Below are positions 44,802 through 54,234 of a stretch of DNA of 64,000 nt, in pieces. Made by a program: the position numbers and the translations under genes. Each line of letters opens with the position of its first letter. Position 1 is the stretch's first letter. Under the pieces are notes generated by a model. It worked only from the letters and a program-made list of their open reading frames with translations. It ran no database searches and was not told where the DNA came from. This stretch comes from Tractidigestivibacter scatoligenes (GTDB lineage Bacteria > Actinomycetota > Coriobacteriia > Coriobacteriales > Atopobiaceae), in NCBI RefSeq assembly GCF_001494635.1, contig NZ_LOJF01000001.1:62001-126000 (forward strand), written 5' to 3'.

Positions 44802-45662
44802 CTACTTCGAGCCAGTGCCAGACCCGCTGCTCGTCTCCGCATCGCTCCCCGTCGACCCGCCCGTGAGGTCATTCAGAATCGCAACCGGCGTAAACGACGT
44901 AGTGACCTGGTCGCGCAGCTCCTCCTCGAGCGTCTCATCCACACCCGTGATGCTGCAGTTAAAGTTCACGCCCGTGGAGCTCTGCGTCTTGGACCACACA
45001 AACGTAATGAACGAGGTCACATCGCCGGTGGGCTTGAGGAACCCAAAGAGCTGCGACGTCTTGAACTTGCCGTTCTCGTCCATGTGCACGTTCACGTGGT
45101 AGATAACGGTATTGATGTTGGGGTTGAGCAGGCAGTTCACCGAGAAGGCCGAGGCCTGCACCTGCGAGCCTGCAAAGCACTCGAGCGCGTCCTCGGAGGT
45201 CGTGTCGATCACGGTCACCTCGACGGTACCGGTGTTCTCGTCCGCCTCCTGCACCGAGAAGTCCTCGGGGAACTGCGTGAAGCCGTTGCCCCACTCGACG
45301 CCGCCGCGCAGCGCCGAAGCCACCGTGGCAACCGTCACGTTGTGCGCGAGGTCTGCGGTGTTGGAGCGACGCACCACGCCAAAAATGACCTGTCCGACAA
45401 CAACAATCACGAGAAAGACCAGCACAAAGCCAACGGCCGTCTTTGCGATGACCTTGCCCACGTTGGAACCGGAGGGGTCGTCGGCGGAAAGCGGGTCGAT
45501 GTCGACGCCCGCACCCTTCTCCTTGCGGCGCCTGCGCTCGCGGCGGGCGACCTCCTCGTTGGAGTGGCCCGTCTCGTCAACGGTTTCGAAGAGCTTCTCA
45601 GCCTCGTCGCCGGTAAGGGCATTGGTCTGGCGGCGGGCCATCTCGATGTTTGACTTAGCCAT
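44802..45662 (-). CDS. Single-pass membrane protein with extracytoplasmic beta-domain, unknown function
   Basis: A 286-aa protein with a charged cytosolic N-terminus (about 1-70, RRERRRRKEKG), one helix (about 78-103) and an outer domain of about 180 residues ending in a Ser/Gly/Thr-rich tail. Two Cys residues may form a disulfide (CFAGSQ, VNCLLNP). ATG 45662 has AGGGGGAG upstream and overlaps the NUDIX stop by 8 nt, so it follows in the same transcript. I do not recognise the family. Confidence 0.8.
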   Translation of the reverse strand: MAKSNIEMARRQTNALTGDEAEKLFETVDETGHSNEEVARRERRRRKEKGAGVDIDPLSADDPSGSNVGKVIAKTAVGFVLVFLVIVVVGQVIFGVVRRSNTADLAHNVTVATVASALRGGVEWGNGFTQFPEDFSVQEADENTGTVEVTVIDTTSEDALECFAGSQVQASAFSVNCLLNPNINTVIYHVNVHMDENGKFKTSQLFGFLKPTGDVTSFITFVWSKTQSSTGVNFNCSITGVDETLEEELRDQVTTSFTPVAILNDLTGGSTGSDAETSSGSGTGSK

Positions 45663-46509
45663 CAAGCTCCCCCTCGCCTGCGGGGTCATTCACAGGACCG
45701 GCGGTCTCACCAGGCGCAAGGCGGTGCGCGATTGCATCGCAGACGAGAGCGCCCACCACGGTCTTTGCGTCCTCAATCCTACCGTCGAGAACCGCGTCGA
45801 CCAGCTCGGAGAGGTCAACAAGGTCCACATTGATAAACTCGTCGGCATCGGGGCTCGACTTTTGATAGCTCAGGCCCGTTGCCATGTAGAGGTGAATGAG
45901 CTCGTCGCAGAAGCCATCGGACGTGGCAATGGTGGTAAGGTAGGCCATCTTCTCGGCCTGCATGCCGGTCTCCTCGGCCAGCTCGCGGTGGGCCGCGTCA
46001 AGCGGGTCCTCACCGGGATCGAGCTTGCCCGCGGGAATCTCGACCGTCACGCGGTCAAGCGCTGTGCGGAACTGGCGCACCAGGCAGATGCGCCCCTCGT
46101 CCGTGAGCGCGACAATCGCCACGGCACCGGGATGACGCACCACGTCACGCACGGCAGTTCGACCATCCGGGAGCTTCACACGCAGGCGGTTGACGTTGAA
46201 GATGCGTCCGGTCCAGGCAACGTCCTCGGAGACAGGGTGCTCTTCCAGGCCGGCGTCGCGCGGGTCATCCTCACCCAGCACCAGGTCACGGGCCTGGGGG
46301 ACGCCTGAGACGTGATCTTGGCTCGAGCGGTCACCATCAAAGGTGAGATCATCTGCCGCCGAGCGCATGTCTGCGGTGGCAGAGCGGAGGTCATCCATCG
46401 TGGGAACGGCCTCGACGTACTGCGGGCGAATCTGCGAATCGTCCGCAGGTGCGCCCTCGTAGGAGTACCCCTCGTCCATCTCGTCGCCCGTGTCCTGCAC
46501 CCGTGCCAC
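45655..46509 (-). CDS. NUDIX hydrolase (ADP-ribose pyrophosphatase type)
   Basis: A 284-aa protein. The C-terminal 190 residues form the NUDIX fold with the box GKLDPGEDPLDAAHRELAEE followed by TGM, and VRDVVRHPGAVAIVAL and VRQFRTAL upstream, as in ADP-ribose pyrophosphatases. The N-terminal 95 residues are acidic and low complexity, an addition to the usual length of about 190-200. GTG 46509 has GGAGG 9 nt upstream; an ATG 30 nt downstream is an alternative. Confidence 0.88.
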   Translation of the reverse strand: MARVQDTGDEMDEGYSYEGAPADDSQIRPQYVEAVPTMDDLRSATADMRSAADDLTFDGDRSSQDHVSGVPQARDLVLGEDDPRDAGLEEHPVSEDVAWTGRIFNVNRLRVKLPDGRTAVRDVVRHPGAVAIVALTDEGRICLVRQFRTALDRVTVEIPAGKLDPGEDPLDAAHRELAEETGMQAEKMAYLTTIATSDGFCDELIHLYMATGLSYQKSSPDADEFINVDLVDLSELVDAVLDGRIEDAKTVVGALVCDAIAHRLAPGETAGPVNDPAGEGELDG

Positions 46510-46562
46510 CGCCCTGTTCCTCCAAATAACGTAGTTTGCCGTGTTGCGTAAACCCGCCGGGA

Positions 46563-47858
46563 CTATCCGTTGTTGCGGGGCAGAACCGCCTTTGCCCCAA
46601 TGTCATACCGCATGGTCTTGCCCTCAAAGTCGATGAGCTCGCACGCGGCGTACGCCTGACGACGAGCCTCCTCGAAGGTGGGCGCCACGGCTGTCACATC
46701 AAGCACGCGGCCGCCGGCCGTGACCAGCTGTCCGTTGGCGTCAATCGCGGTGCCGGCGTGGTAGACGGTAACGCCGTCCAGCGACTCTGCACGCTCGATG
46801 CCCGAGATAGCCTTGCCCTTCTCGTAACTTCCGGGATACCCGGCGCTGGTAAGAACCACCGAGACGGCCCAGTCGTCGTTCCAGGAAACCATGTCGGGCG
46901 AGAGGGTCCCCTCGTCGCAGGCGAGAAAGACGTCGACAAGGTCTGCCTGCATGCGCGGCAGCACCACCTGGGTCTCGGGGTCGCCAAAGCGGGCGTTAAA
47001 CTCGAGGACCTTGGGACCGTCCTTGGTGAGCATGAAGCCACCGTACAGGCAGCCAGAGTACGTGATGCCCTCGGCACGGAGCTCGTCGACCACGCGCTGC
47101 TCAATGGCAACCATTGCGGCGTGCTCCTCAGGCGTAACCATGGGAACAGGCGAGTAGACCCCCATACCGCCGGTGTTGGGACCTTTATCGCCGTCGAGGG
47201 CGCGCTTGTGGTCCTGCGCCGTGGCAAGCGGCACGAGCGTAGTGCCGTCGGTAAGCGCGAGAAGCGAGCACTCGGGACCGTCGAGGGTCTCCTCCACGAT
47301 TACCGTTGCACCAGCCTCGCCAAAGCGGCCCGAGAAGCATTCGCGCACGCCAGCCAGGGCTTCGTCGACATCCTTGGCCACAATGACACCCTTGCCAGCG
47401 GCAAGGCCGTCGGCCTTAACCACACAGGGGCCGTCAAGCCGGCGGATGTACTCCTCGCAGGGCTCCTGCTCGGTGAAGGAACGCCACGCTGCGGTGGGCA
47501 CACCGGCGCGTGCCATAACCTGCTTAGCAAACTTCTTCGAACCCTCCATGCGCGCCGCCGAGGCGTTGGGTCCAAAGCACATAATGCCCGCCGAGCGCAC
47601 GGCATCTGCAACGCCCTCGACGAGCGGCGCCTCCGGGCCAATGACCACGAGGTCAACGCCGTTCTCGCGAGCGAAGTTGGCCACGTCGACGGGCGAGTCC
47701 TGGTCGATTGCAGCAACCTCGGCCATAGCGTCCATGCCGCCGTTGCCAGGTGCCACCCAAAGCTTGCCCGCGCGGGGCGACTCGGCAAGCTTGGCGAGAA
47801 GCGCATGCTCGCGCCCACCCGCACCCAGGAGAAGAATATCGACCTTAGAATCGCCCAC
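46563..47858 (-). CDS. purD: Phosphoribosylamine-glycine ligase
   Basis: A 431-aa ATP-grasp enzyme, step 2 of purine synthesis. Signatures: LLLGAGGREHALLAKL, VVIGPEAPLVEG, CVVKADGLAAGKGV, the metal-site LEFNARFGDPETQ and the GGMGVYSPVP loop. GTG 47858 follows AGGGAGGACAC. It lies downstream of purA in the same direction. Confidence 0.96.
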   Translation of the reverse strand: MGDSKVDILLLGAGGREHALLAKLAESPRAGKLWVAPGNGGMDAMAEVAAIDQDSPVDVANFARENGVDLVVIGPEAPLVEGVADAVRSAGIMCFGPNASAARMEGSKKFAKQVMARAGVPTAAWRSFTEQEPCEEYIRRLDGPCVVKADGLAAGKGVIVAKDVDEALAGVRECFSGRFGEAGATVIVEETLDGPECSLLALTDGTTLVPLATAQDHKRALDGDKGPNTGGMGVYSPVPMVTPEEHAAMVAIEQRVVDELRAEGITYSGCLYGGFMLTKDGPKVLEFNARFGDPETQVVLPRMQADLVDVFLACDEGTLSPDMVSWNDDWAVSVVLTSAGYPGSYEKGKAISGIERAESLDGVTVYHAGTAIDANGQLVTAGGRVLDVTAVAPTFEEARRQAYAACELIDFEGKTMRYDIGAKAVLPRNNG

Positions 47859-47886
47859 GTGTCCTCCCTTGTTGTCGCAACAGCAT

Positions 47887-47913
47887 GACGCGCCCGGTGT
47901 ATCCGGGCGCGTC
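47887..47913 (-). terminator. GC-rich stem-loop between purA and purD
   Basis: GACGCGCCCGG and CCGGGCGCGTC form an 11-bp stem with a 5-nt loop between the purA stop and purD start. There is no T-run, so it may attenuate transcription or stabilise mRNA rather than fully terminate. Confidence 0.5.
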
Positions 47914-47923
47914 AGCGCGTCAC

Positions 47924-49204
47924 TTAGTCCCAGTAACGGTTAATGGTCTGCTCGCGGTCCGGTCCCACCGTGATGATGGAGACGCGTACGCCCGCAAGCT
48001 GCTCGAGGAAGTCGATGTAGTCCTTTGCCTCGCGCGGGAGCTGGTAGAAGTTGCGCACGCCGGAGATGTCGCAATTCCAGCCGGGCAGCGTCTCGTAGAC
48101 AGGCTTGGCATGGTAGAAGACGGACTGGTGCTCGGGGACGGTGGTATAGCGCTTACCGTCGCACTCGTAGGCAACACAGACCTTAATCTCGTCCAGGCAG
48201 CCCAGAACGTCGAGCTTGGTGATGGCCAGGTCCGTAAGGCCGTTCACGCGGGCGGCGTAGTTCACAACCACGGCGTCATACCAGCCGCAGCGACGCTTGC
48301 GACCCGTGGTCACGCCATACTCGTGGCCAACCTCGCCCAGCTTGTCGCCAATCTCGTCGAACAGCTCCGTGGGGAACGGACCAGAGCCCACGCGCGTGAG
48401 GTATGCCTTGGCGACGCCCAGCACGCGGTCGATGCGCGTGGGGCCAACGCCCGAGCCCGTCACGGCACCGCCGGCGGTGCAGTTGGAGGAGGTCACAAAG
48501 GGGTAGGTGCCATGGTCAATATCGAGCATGGTTGCCTGCGCACCCTCGAAGAGGATGTTCTTGCCGGCCTCGAGCTGCTCGTTCAAGAAGAGGGAGCTCT
48601 CCACGATGTACGGGCGGATACGCTCAGCGTAGGGCAGGTAGGTCTCGCAAATCTGATCCACGGTGTAGGTGGGCAGCTCGTAGACCTTCTCGAGGATGGG
48701 GTTGGTGTATGCCAGCGCAGCCTCAAGCTTCTCGCGGAAGATCTTCTCGTCCAGCATGTCCTGGATGCGCAGGCCGGTGCGGTTCATCTTGTCCATGTAG
48801 CAGGGGCCAACGCCGCGCTTGGTGGTGCCAATGAGGTTTTTGCCAAGCTTCTTCTCGTGCGCGCCATCGAGGTCCTTGTGGTAAGGCATCACGATGTGGG
48901 CGTTGCCGGAGATCTTGAGGTCCTTGCAGGAGATGCTCTGGGCCTCGAGGGTGTCGATCTCACCAAGGAGCACCTCGGGGTCGACGATGCAGCCGTTGCC
49001 AATCACGGGATAGACACCCTTGTACATGACGCCAGAGGGCACCTGGTGAAGGGCGAGCTTGTGGCCACCGGCAATGACGGTGTGGCCCGCGTTGGCTCCG
49101 CCGGCGTAGCGGCAGACAACGTCAAAGTCGCCGGAGATGAGGTCTGTCACCTTACCCTTGCCCTCGTCGCCCCACTGCGTACCCACGAGAACTGATGCAG
49201 GCAT
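47924..49204 (-). CDS. purA: Adenylosuccinate synthetase
   Basis: A 426-aa GTP-dependent enzyme converting IMP and aspartate to adenylosuccinate. Signatures: VGTQWGDEGKGK (phosphate loop and catalytic Asp), GGANAGHTV, GTTKRGVGPCY and the TTGRKRRCGWYDAV base/sugar loop. GAGGGGGAGCA precedes ATG 49204. The usual actinobacterial order dnaB-purA-purD is kept. Confidence 0.97.
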   Translation of the reverse strand: MPASVLVGTQWGDEGKGKVTDLISGDFDVVCRYAGGANAGHTVIAGGHKLALHQVPSGVMYKGVYPVIGNGCIVDPEVLLGEIDTLEAQSISCKDLKISGNAHIVMPYHKDLDGAHEKKLGKNLIGTTKRGVGPCYMDKMNRTGLRIQDMLDEKIFREKLEAALAYTNPILEKVYELPTYTVDQICETYLPYAERIRPYIVESSLFLNEQLEAGKNILFEGAQATMLDIDHGTYPFVTSSNCTAGGAVTGSGVGPTRIDRVLGVAKAYLTRVGSGPFPTELFDEIGDKLGEVGHEYGVTTGRKRRCGWYDAVVVNYAARVNGLTDLAITKLDVLGCLDEIKVCVAYECDGKRYTTVPEHQSVFYHAKPVYETLPGWNCDISGVRNFYQLPREAKDYIDFLEQLAGVRVSIITVGPDREQTINRYWD

Positions 49205-49410
49205 TGCTCCCCCTCAAAAAGAGTGTGATAAGCCGGGCTGCCGGCGCCTGTCGCACGGTGCCCCTAACCAAGCCAGTATACGGCATGGCCAGCGGTTATC
49301 GGGAGCAGCGCAAAGACGTGCGGAAACATCCCACAGCCATAACAATTTTTCCGTTGTGAGAGCAGCGCGGAACAGCATTGGGCGCAGCTGGCGAGAGGGA
49401 CGCACAGGCG

Positions 49411-50802
49411 CTAGTCGTCGTAGTGCGTCGTGACCTCGAGGAACTTTGTCTTGTTGCCCACAAAGGTGAGAGGCACGTCGCCAAGCGCGCCGGAGCGGTT
49501 CTTCGCGATGATGAAATTGGTGACGCCCATGTCCGGGCGGTCGTCGCGAGCTGCCTCCTCCTCGTCCATGGAGCGGTCGAGAAGGATGACGATGTCGGCG
49601 TCCTGCTCGATAGCGCCAGACTCGCGCAGGTCCGAGAGCTCGGGGCGCTTGCCGGTGCGCTCGGTTACGCGACGCGAGAGCTGGGACAGCGCAATGACGG
49701 GGCACTCAAGGTCCTTGGCCATGATCTTGATGCCACGCGACATCTCCGAGACCTCGGTGGCACGGCTGTCCGCACGGCGCATGCCTGCCGGCGGCGAAAG
49801 GAGCTGCAGGTAGTCCACCACGACAAGCCCAAGCTTCTTACCATGCAGCATGCGGCGTGCCTTAGCTCTAATCTCGGTGACGGTGGTGCCAGGTGTGTCA
49901 TCGATCATGATATCCAGGCCCGAGAGCTCGTCTGTGCCGCGGATGAGCTCGGGCCACTGATCGTTCTGGATGTGGGCCGAGCGAATCTCTTGCAGGCCAA
50001 CGCCAGACTGGGCCGAGAGAAGGCGCTGCGCAATCTCGATCTTGCTCATCTCGAGCGAGAAGAACGCGACCGAGGCACCGTTGAACGCCGCGTTCACGGC
50101 AAGGTTCAGCGCGAAGGAGGTCTTACCAACGCCGGGTCGGGCGCCGATGACAATCATCTGGCCAGGCCGCAGGCCCAGGAGTTTGGAGTCGATGGTGGGG
50201 AAGCCCGTCTTGACGCCCAGCTCTGCGGTCTGGTTCTCGCACATGTCAGAGAGCTGGTCAAACAGGTCGCTCATGATGGTGCCAATTGGCTGGTAGCTCG
50301 AGCGCACGTCCCTGTTGGTGACGTCGAGCAGCATCTTCTCGGCCCTGTCCACAACCTCCTTGGTGTCCTCGGGGGCATCGTAGGCTAGGGCGGTGATTTG
50401 CGCGGCGGCAGAGATCATGCGGCGCAGCGTAGAGTCACGGCGCAGCATCTCGACGTGGCGGCGCCAGCCAACGAGCGCCAGCGAGTTGTTGCCCAAATCC
50501 AGCAGGTAGGGCCTGCCGCCCACGCGCTCAAGCTCGCCCTGGCTCTTGAGGAAGTCCGCAAGCGAGATGGTGTCCACTGCCATGTTGCGGTCGAACATCT
50601 CGCGCATGGCAAGGTAAATCTTGCGGTTGGAGGGGATGTAAAAATCATCCGGCTCCAGCTCGATGAGGCACTCCTGCAAAACGTCCTGCGAGATGAGCAT
50701 GGCCGAGAGGACCGAGGACTCTGCCTCGGGATCCTGTGGCATTGCAACGTCCGACGTTGCCGTCATCTGAGTTGGATTGATGTCGTAGCCGTCCTGTGCC
50801 AC
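49411..50802 (-). CDS. dnaB: Replicative DNA helicase
   Basis: A 463-aa hexameric 5'-3' helicase. The N-terminal primase-interacting domain (about 15-120, PQDPEAESSVLSAML) is followed by the RecA-like domain with Walker A GARPGVGKTS, Walker B VVVDYLQLL and the DLRESGAIEQDADIV arginine/sensor region. No intein is present. GTG 50802 has GGAGGGGG upstream. Confidence 0.97.
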   Translation of the reverse strand: MAQDGYDINPTQMTATSDVAMPQDPEAESSVLSAMLISQDVLQECLIELEPDDFYIPSNRKIYLAMREMFDRNMAVDTISLADFLKSQGELERVGGRPYLLDLGNNSLALVGWRRHVEMLRRDSTLRRMISAAAQITALAYDAPEDTKEVVDRAEKMLLDVTNRDVRSSYQPIGTIMSDLFDQLSDMCENQTAELGVKTGFPTIDSKLLGLRPGQMIVIGARPGVGKTSFALNLAVNAAFNGASVAFFSLEMSKIEIAQRLLSAQSGVGLQEIRSAHIQNDQWPELIRGTDELSGLDIMIDDTPGTTVTEIRAKARRMLHGKKLGLVVVDYLQLLSPPAGMRRADSRATEVSEMSRGIKIMAKDLECPVIALSQLSRRVTERTGKRPELSDLRESGAIEQDADIVILLDRSMDEEEAARDDRPDMGVTNFIIAKNRSGALGDVPLTFVGNKTKFLEVTTHYDD

Positions 50803-50947
50803 GAGCCGTGCCCCCTCCTGTGTGCCAGTCTTATCGTCCCTTGGATGCTACCGTGTTGCCCAATTTGGTACCGCTGCTCGCCGTCCACCCAACGTACGCC
50901 ATCTACCTGCGAGAAGGGAAGGTTGCGGCAAAGTCTTCTACATACGA

Positions 50948-51003
50948 TGTTGAAAACGCCTCTCGCTGAGCGGGGACTTTGAGAGTTTTCAACGTTTTCA
51001 ACA
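50948..51003. promoter_or_regulatory. GTTTTCAAC repeat cluster upstream of dnaB
   Basis: An 11-bp perfect dyad TGTTGAAAACG (50948-50958) and CGTTTTCAACA (50993-51003), plus a third GTTTTCAAC at 50985-50993, lie about 150-200 bp before dnaB. Repeated copies of a 9-mer suggest a regulator site. The rest of the 50803-51300 gap, apart from a hairpin, shows nothing recognisable. Confidence 0.45.
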
Positions 51004-51159
51004 ATTTGGCGAACGACGAGGATGCGTGCCAGGAGTCCGATTATCGCAACCACCTTAAATATTCATTACGTGCAAGATAGACCAGCGGGTTTGATGCGAT
51101 TATCCGATTTCGTGGCGTTTTCCCAGTTAAATAGGCTTAAAACATGCATCTTTCGAGCG

Positions 51160-51194
51160 TTTGCCCCGCATGCCACACGTGCATGCGGGGCAAA
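51160..51194. terminator. Strong hairpin between rplI and dnaB
   Basis: TTTGCCCCGCATGC and GCATGCGGGGCAAA form a 14-bp stem. It lies about 107 bp after the rplI stop and before the dnaB promoter region, so it probably ends the rpsF-to-rplI transcript. Confidence 0.7.
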
Positions 51195-51300
51195 TTTGTG
51201 GTAGTGCGCTTACCAACCGAGTTCTTGGACCACTACTCTTGACCTGCGGGAATTGTTGAAATCCCCAGTTGAGAGCATGTTTGGTCGAAAACTCCGAAGG

Positions 51301-51840
51301 CTACTCGGCAGCCTCGGTGGTCTCAGTTGCCTCGTCGGCAGCCTCAGCGACCTCGGGCTCGGCAGCCTCCTCAGCCTTGGGCTCCTCGGCCACGGGCTCG
51401 TCACCCACGAGAACGACGATCTTGGCGTTGATCTCGCGGTAGAGGTTGATCTCGACGGCGTGACGGCCAGCAGTCTTGATGGTGGCGCCACGGACGATGC
51501 GCTTGCGGTCAACGTCAACGCCAAGCTGCGCTTTGATGGCATCGACGATCTGCTGAGAGGTGATGGAGCCAAAGAGCTGGCCCTCCTCGCCAATCTTCGC
51601 GTCGACCTTCACGAGCTTCTCGTCAAGGATGGCCTTGGTTGCCTCGGCGTTAGCAATGCGCTCGGCCTCGCGCTTGGCAATGCTGTCGCGGCGCTGCTCG
51701 AGCTGCTTAAGGTTACCCGGGGTGGCAGGCTGGGCGATCTTGTTGCGGAAGAGGTAGTTCTCCGCGTAGCCCTGGGCCACGTCGACGACGTCGCCCTCTC
51801 CGCCCTTGCCCCGGAGCTCACCCAAGAGGATGACTTTCAT
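51301..51840 (-). CDS. rplI: 50S ribosomal protein L9
   Basis: A 179-aa L9: N-domain MKVILLGELRGKGGEGDVVD with the signature GYAENYLFRNKIA, the long connecting helix and the C-domain VDAKIGEEGQLFGSIT. An Ala/Glu-rich tail of about 30 residues extends beyond the usual length of about 150. GGAGTGTCCC precedes ATG 51840. Confidence 0.97.
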   Translation of the reverse strand: MKVILLGELRGKGGEGDVVDVAQGYAENYLFRNKIAQPATPGNLKQLEQRRDSIAKREAERIANAEATKAILDEKLVKVDAKIGEEGQLFGSITSQQIVDAIKAQLGVDVDRKRIVRGATIKTAGRHAVEINLYREINAKIVVLVGDEPVAEEPKAEEAAEPEVAEAADEATETTEAAE

Positions 51841-51863
51841 GGGACACTCCTTCGTTCAGTCGG

Positions 51864-52943
51864 CTATGCCGACTTCTGATCTTGGTCCGTGTTGCTCTGG
51901 ATGGTGGTCTTCACGCCCCTGGGAAGGTGACGGAAGTTCTTCCACACATCGACAAGCCCCACGATGGTCATGACGTAAAACTGGTCTTCGAGAAAAAGCC
52001 CGGCGACTATTGTGCACGCGCCCGCAAACGCACCCACATGCCTGGTTTGAATAAGCCAGGCAATGATGGCAAAGCCCTGGATTGCAAAGGCAATCCGGAG
52101 AGCCACCAGGACGTTAGCCGAGACCATGTTCACGGCATTGGTGTATGCCTGTGGCACCACACCTACCGCCGCAAGCCCAAGGATGTCGGCTACAAGCACA
52201 CCGACGAGCCACACGGGTACGTCGTACTCTATAAGCGTTGGCATGGTGACGCGAAGATCCTCGCGCTTCGCCGACGCGCGGACGCCGAGAAGCGCACAGA
52301 GAAACTCGATCAAAGCCACAACGAGATACGCGCTTGGCCAATAGACCTGCAACGTCGCCCGCAGCGTCTCGACTTGCGTTGCCGCCGAGACGGAAGACAC
52401 GCCAATGCCGCTTGCATACACGTTCACGAGCTGCGTGATCATGTCGGCCATGGAGGAGCCCATCGACTGCAGCTGGATGACATCTACGCCAATGAGCGCG
52501 AGCGTACCGCACGTGATGAGCGCAAACGCAACCGAAAGCGACAGTCTGCTACGTGCAGATGCCCATGCCGTCCCAATGCCTATGGCACAGGCAACAAGAA
52601 CGCTTGGGACCGTGGCAACTTGCGCCACGGCAGCCACTATCGCCGTAGGCACAAGCGTGCAGGCGAGTGTAGCAATACTCTGCAGGGGGCTGCGCGCTGC
52701 CAAGGTGATGACCGCGCCGCAACCTATGGCAAAGCACCCGAGCATGGGGATGTACGCGGCTATCACGCCACCGAGTGCGCAAATGACAAGCCCGGCAACG
52801 AGCGACGACCTGCCGCGCGGTGCCTGTGCGCCGTCTCCCGCAGGGACAATTCCGCCCTGCTCGGACGAGTTGTCCTTGGGGTTAGACGCGTTCCAGAGCG
52901 CAAGCGCCCTGGTCTGCTCGTCTGTGTCCTTCTCCACCGTCAT
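51864..52943 (-). CDS. DUF2232/YybS-like membrane protein
   Basis: A 359-aa protein with a polar N-terminus and about eight hydrophobic helices from residue 46 onward. It sits between rpsR and rplI, the place where DUF2232 (YybS) family proteins are found in many Gram-positives. Function is unknown. The start ATG 52943 has a weak AGG upstream. Confidence 0.8.
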   Translation of the reverse strand: MTVEKDTDEQTRALALWNASNPKDNSSEQGGIVPAGDGAQAPRGRSSLVAGLVICALGGVIAAYIPMLGCFAIGCGAVITLAARSPLQSIATLACTLVPTAIVAAVAQVATVPSVLVACAIGIGTAWASARSRLSLSVAFALITCGTLALIGVDVIQLQSMGSSMADMITQLVNVYASGIGVSSVSAATQVETLRATLQVYWPSAYLVVALIEFLCALLGVRASAKREDLRVTMPTLIEYDVPVWLVGVLVADILGLAAVGVVPQAYTNAVNMVSANVLVALRIAFAIQGFAIIAWLIQTRHVGAFAGACTIVAGLFLEDQFYVMTIVGLVDVWKNFRHLPRGVKTTIQSNTDQDQKSA

Positions 52944-52975
52944 GACCTAGTTGGTTCTTTCTCGAACCCCGCACC

Positions 52976-53254
52976 TTAACCGCGGCTGCGGCCACCGCGG
53001 CTGGAGACCACGGGAACGGTGTAGGGCAGGAGCGCCATAACGCGGGCGCGCTTGATGGCAACCGCGATATCGTGCTGGTGCTGCGTGCAGGCGCCAGTGA
53101 CGCGACGGGGCTTGATCTTGCCGCGGTCGGTCATGAACTTGCGGAGGAGCTGCACATCCTTGTAGTCGATGTACTCGGTCTCCTCCTTGCAGAACTGGCA
53201 GTACTTGCGACGCGGCTGGCGCTGAAACTCTTGCTTTTTCTGCTGCTGAGCCAT
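52976..53254 (-). CDS. rpsR: 30S ribosomal protein S18
   Basis: A 92-aa S18 with [19 protein letters not shown] and [20 protein letters not shown]; the CxxC pair and later Cys mark a zinc-binding (C+) form. It pairs with S6 on the ribosome platform. The C-terminus is basic (SSRGGRSRG). Confidence 0.97.
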   Translation of the reverse strand: MAQQQKKQEFQRQPRRKYCQFCKEETEYIDYKDVQLLRKFMTDRGKIKPRRVTGACTQHQHDIAVAIKRARVMALLPYTVPVVSSRGGRSRG

Positions 53255-53301
53255 GTCTGGTTTGCCTTTCTAACGGCGGCCCTGGGGCCGCCTTACTGTT
53301 A

Positions 53302-53847
53302 CTAGAACGGAATGTCTTCGTCGTAGACGTCTGCTGCAGGGGGCGTAGAGACAGGCGGCGCGGCCGGAGCGGGAGCGGAGTAGCCCGGCTGTGCGGGATA
53401 CTGTGTGGGTGCTGCTGACTGCGGAGCCGCCGCGTAGGGAGCCGGCTGGGGCTGCGGCGCGTTGTACTGCGGAGCAGGAGCTGCCTGTTGCGGTGCGGCT
53501 GCCTGGTTCCTGGACGAGAGGAACTCGACCTCGTCCACCACTACCTCGAGCTTGCTGCGGCGCTGACCTTCCTTGGACTCCCAGGAGCTATAGCGAAGCT
53601 TTCCTTCGATAGCGACCTTGGAGCCCTTGCTGAGGTAGCGCGAGAGCGGTTCGGCGCGCGCGCCGAACACGACGCAGTCGACAAAGTTGGGCACGTCCTC
53701 CCACTCGCCGGTCTGCTGGTTGCGACGACGGTCGTTGACTGCGACACCAAAGGAGAGAACCTGAGTGCCGCCGCCGGTGGAACGAAGCTCCGGGTCCCTG
53801 GTAAGGTTGCCCGAGATGTTCACCCTGTTAATGCTCACGTTGCTCAC
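53302..53847 (-). CDS. ssb: Single-stranded DNA-binding protein
   Basis: A 181-aa SSB. The OB-fold (about 1-110) starts NRVNISGNLTRDPELRSTGG and has FVDCVVFGARAEPLSRYL. A Pro/Ala/Gln-rich linker leads to the acidic tip DVYDEDIPF that recruits replication and repair partners. It lies between rpsF and rpsR as usual. Confidence 0.97.
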   Translation of the reverse strand: MSNVSINRVNISGNLTRDPELRSTGGGTQVLSFGVAVNDRRRNQQTGEWEDVPNFVDCVVFGARAEPLSRYLSKGSKVAIEGKLRYSSWESKEGQRRSKLEVVVDEVEFLSSRNQAAAPQQAAPAPQYNAPQPQPAPYAAAPQSAAPTQYPAQPGYSAPAPAAPPVSTPPAADVYDEDIPF

Positions 53848-53885
53848 TACCTCTCTCTGCGGGCACAGGGCCCGCCTTCCGCTGA

Positions 53886-54179
53886 CTAGTCCTTGTCCGT
53901 GCGGGCCACGATCATGTGGCGCTTGACGGCATCGTTGATGCGCAGGACTCGGTCGAGCTCTGCGATCTGGGAAGGATCTGCGTGGAAGTTGATGAGGGTG
54001 TAGTCACCCTCGGTGAGGTGGTCGATCTCGTAGGCGAGCTTGCGCTTGCCCCAGTCCTCGACAGAGTCAACGGTGCCGCCGTCAGTGGTGATAGCGACCT
54101 CGATGCGCTTCATAACGCCAGCGCGGGTCTCCTCGTTGGTAGTGGGATCGACAAAGAACAGCAGTTCATAAGCCTTCAT
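53886..54179 (-). CDS. rpsF: 30S ribosomal protein S6
   Basis: A 97-aa S6 with YELLFFVDPTTNEETR, DWGKRKLAYEIDHLTEGDYT and NDAVKRHMIVAR. GAGGAGGTGAC precedes ATG 54179. First gene of the rpsF-ssb-rpsR-DUF2232-rplI operon. Confidence 0.97.
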   Translation of the reverse strand: MKAYELLFFVDPTTNEETRAGVMKRIEVAITTDGGTVDSVEDWGKRKLAYEIDHLTEGDYTLINFHADPSQIAELDRVLRINDAVKRHMIVARTDKD

Positions 54180-54203
54180 GTTGTCACCTCCTCTGGGCTG
54201 ATG

Positions 54204-54234
54204 GCCCTAGGTCGTGAAGGTTTGCGCCTAGGGC
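54204..54234 (-). promoter_or_regulatory. Leader hairpin upstream of rpsF
   Basis: GCCCTAGG and CCTAGGGC form an 8-bp stem with a 15-nt loop about 25 nt before rpsF. Many rpsF leaders carry an S6:S18-binding RNA, but the internal loop and CCG features of that motif are not evident here. The remainder of the 54235-54561 gap shows nothing recognisable. Confidence 0.35.
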
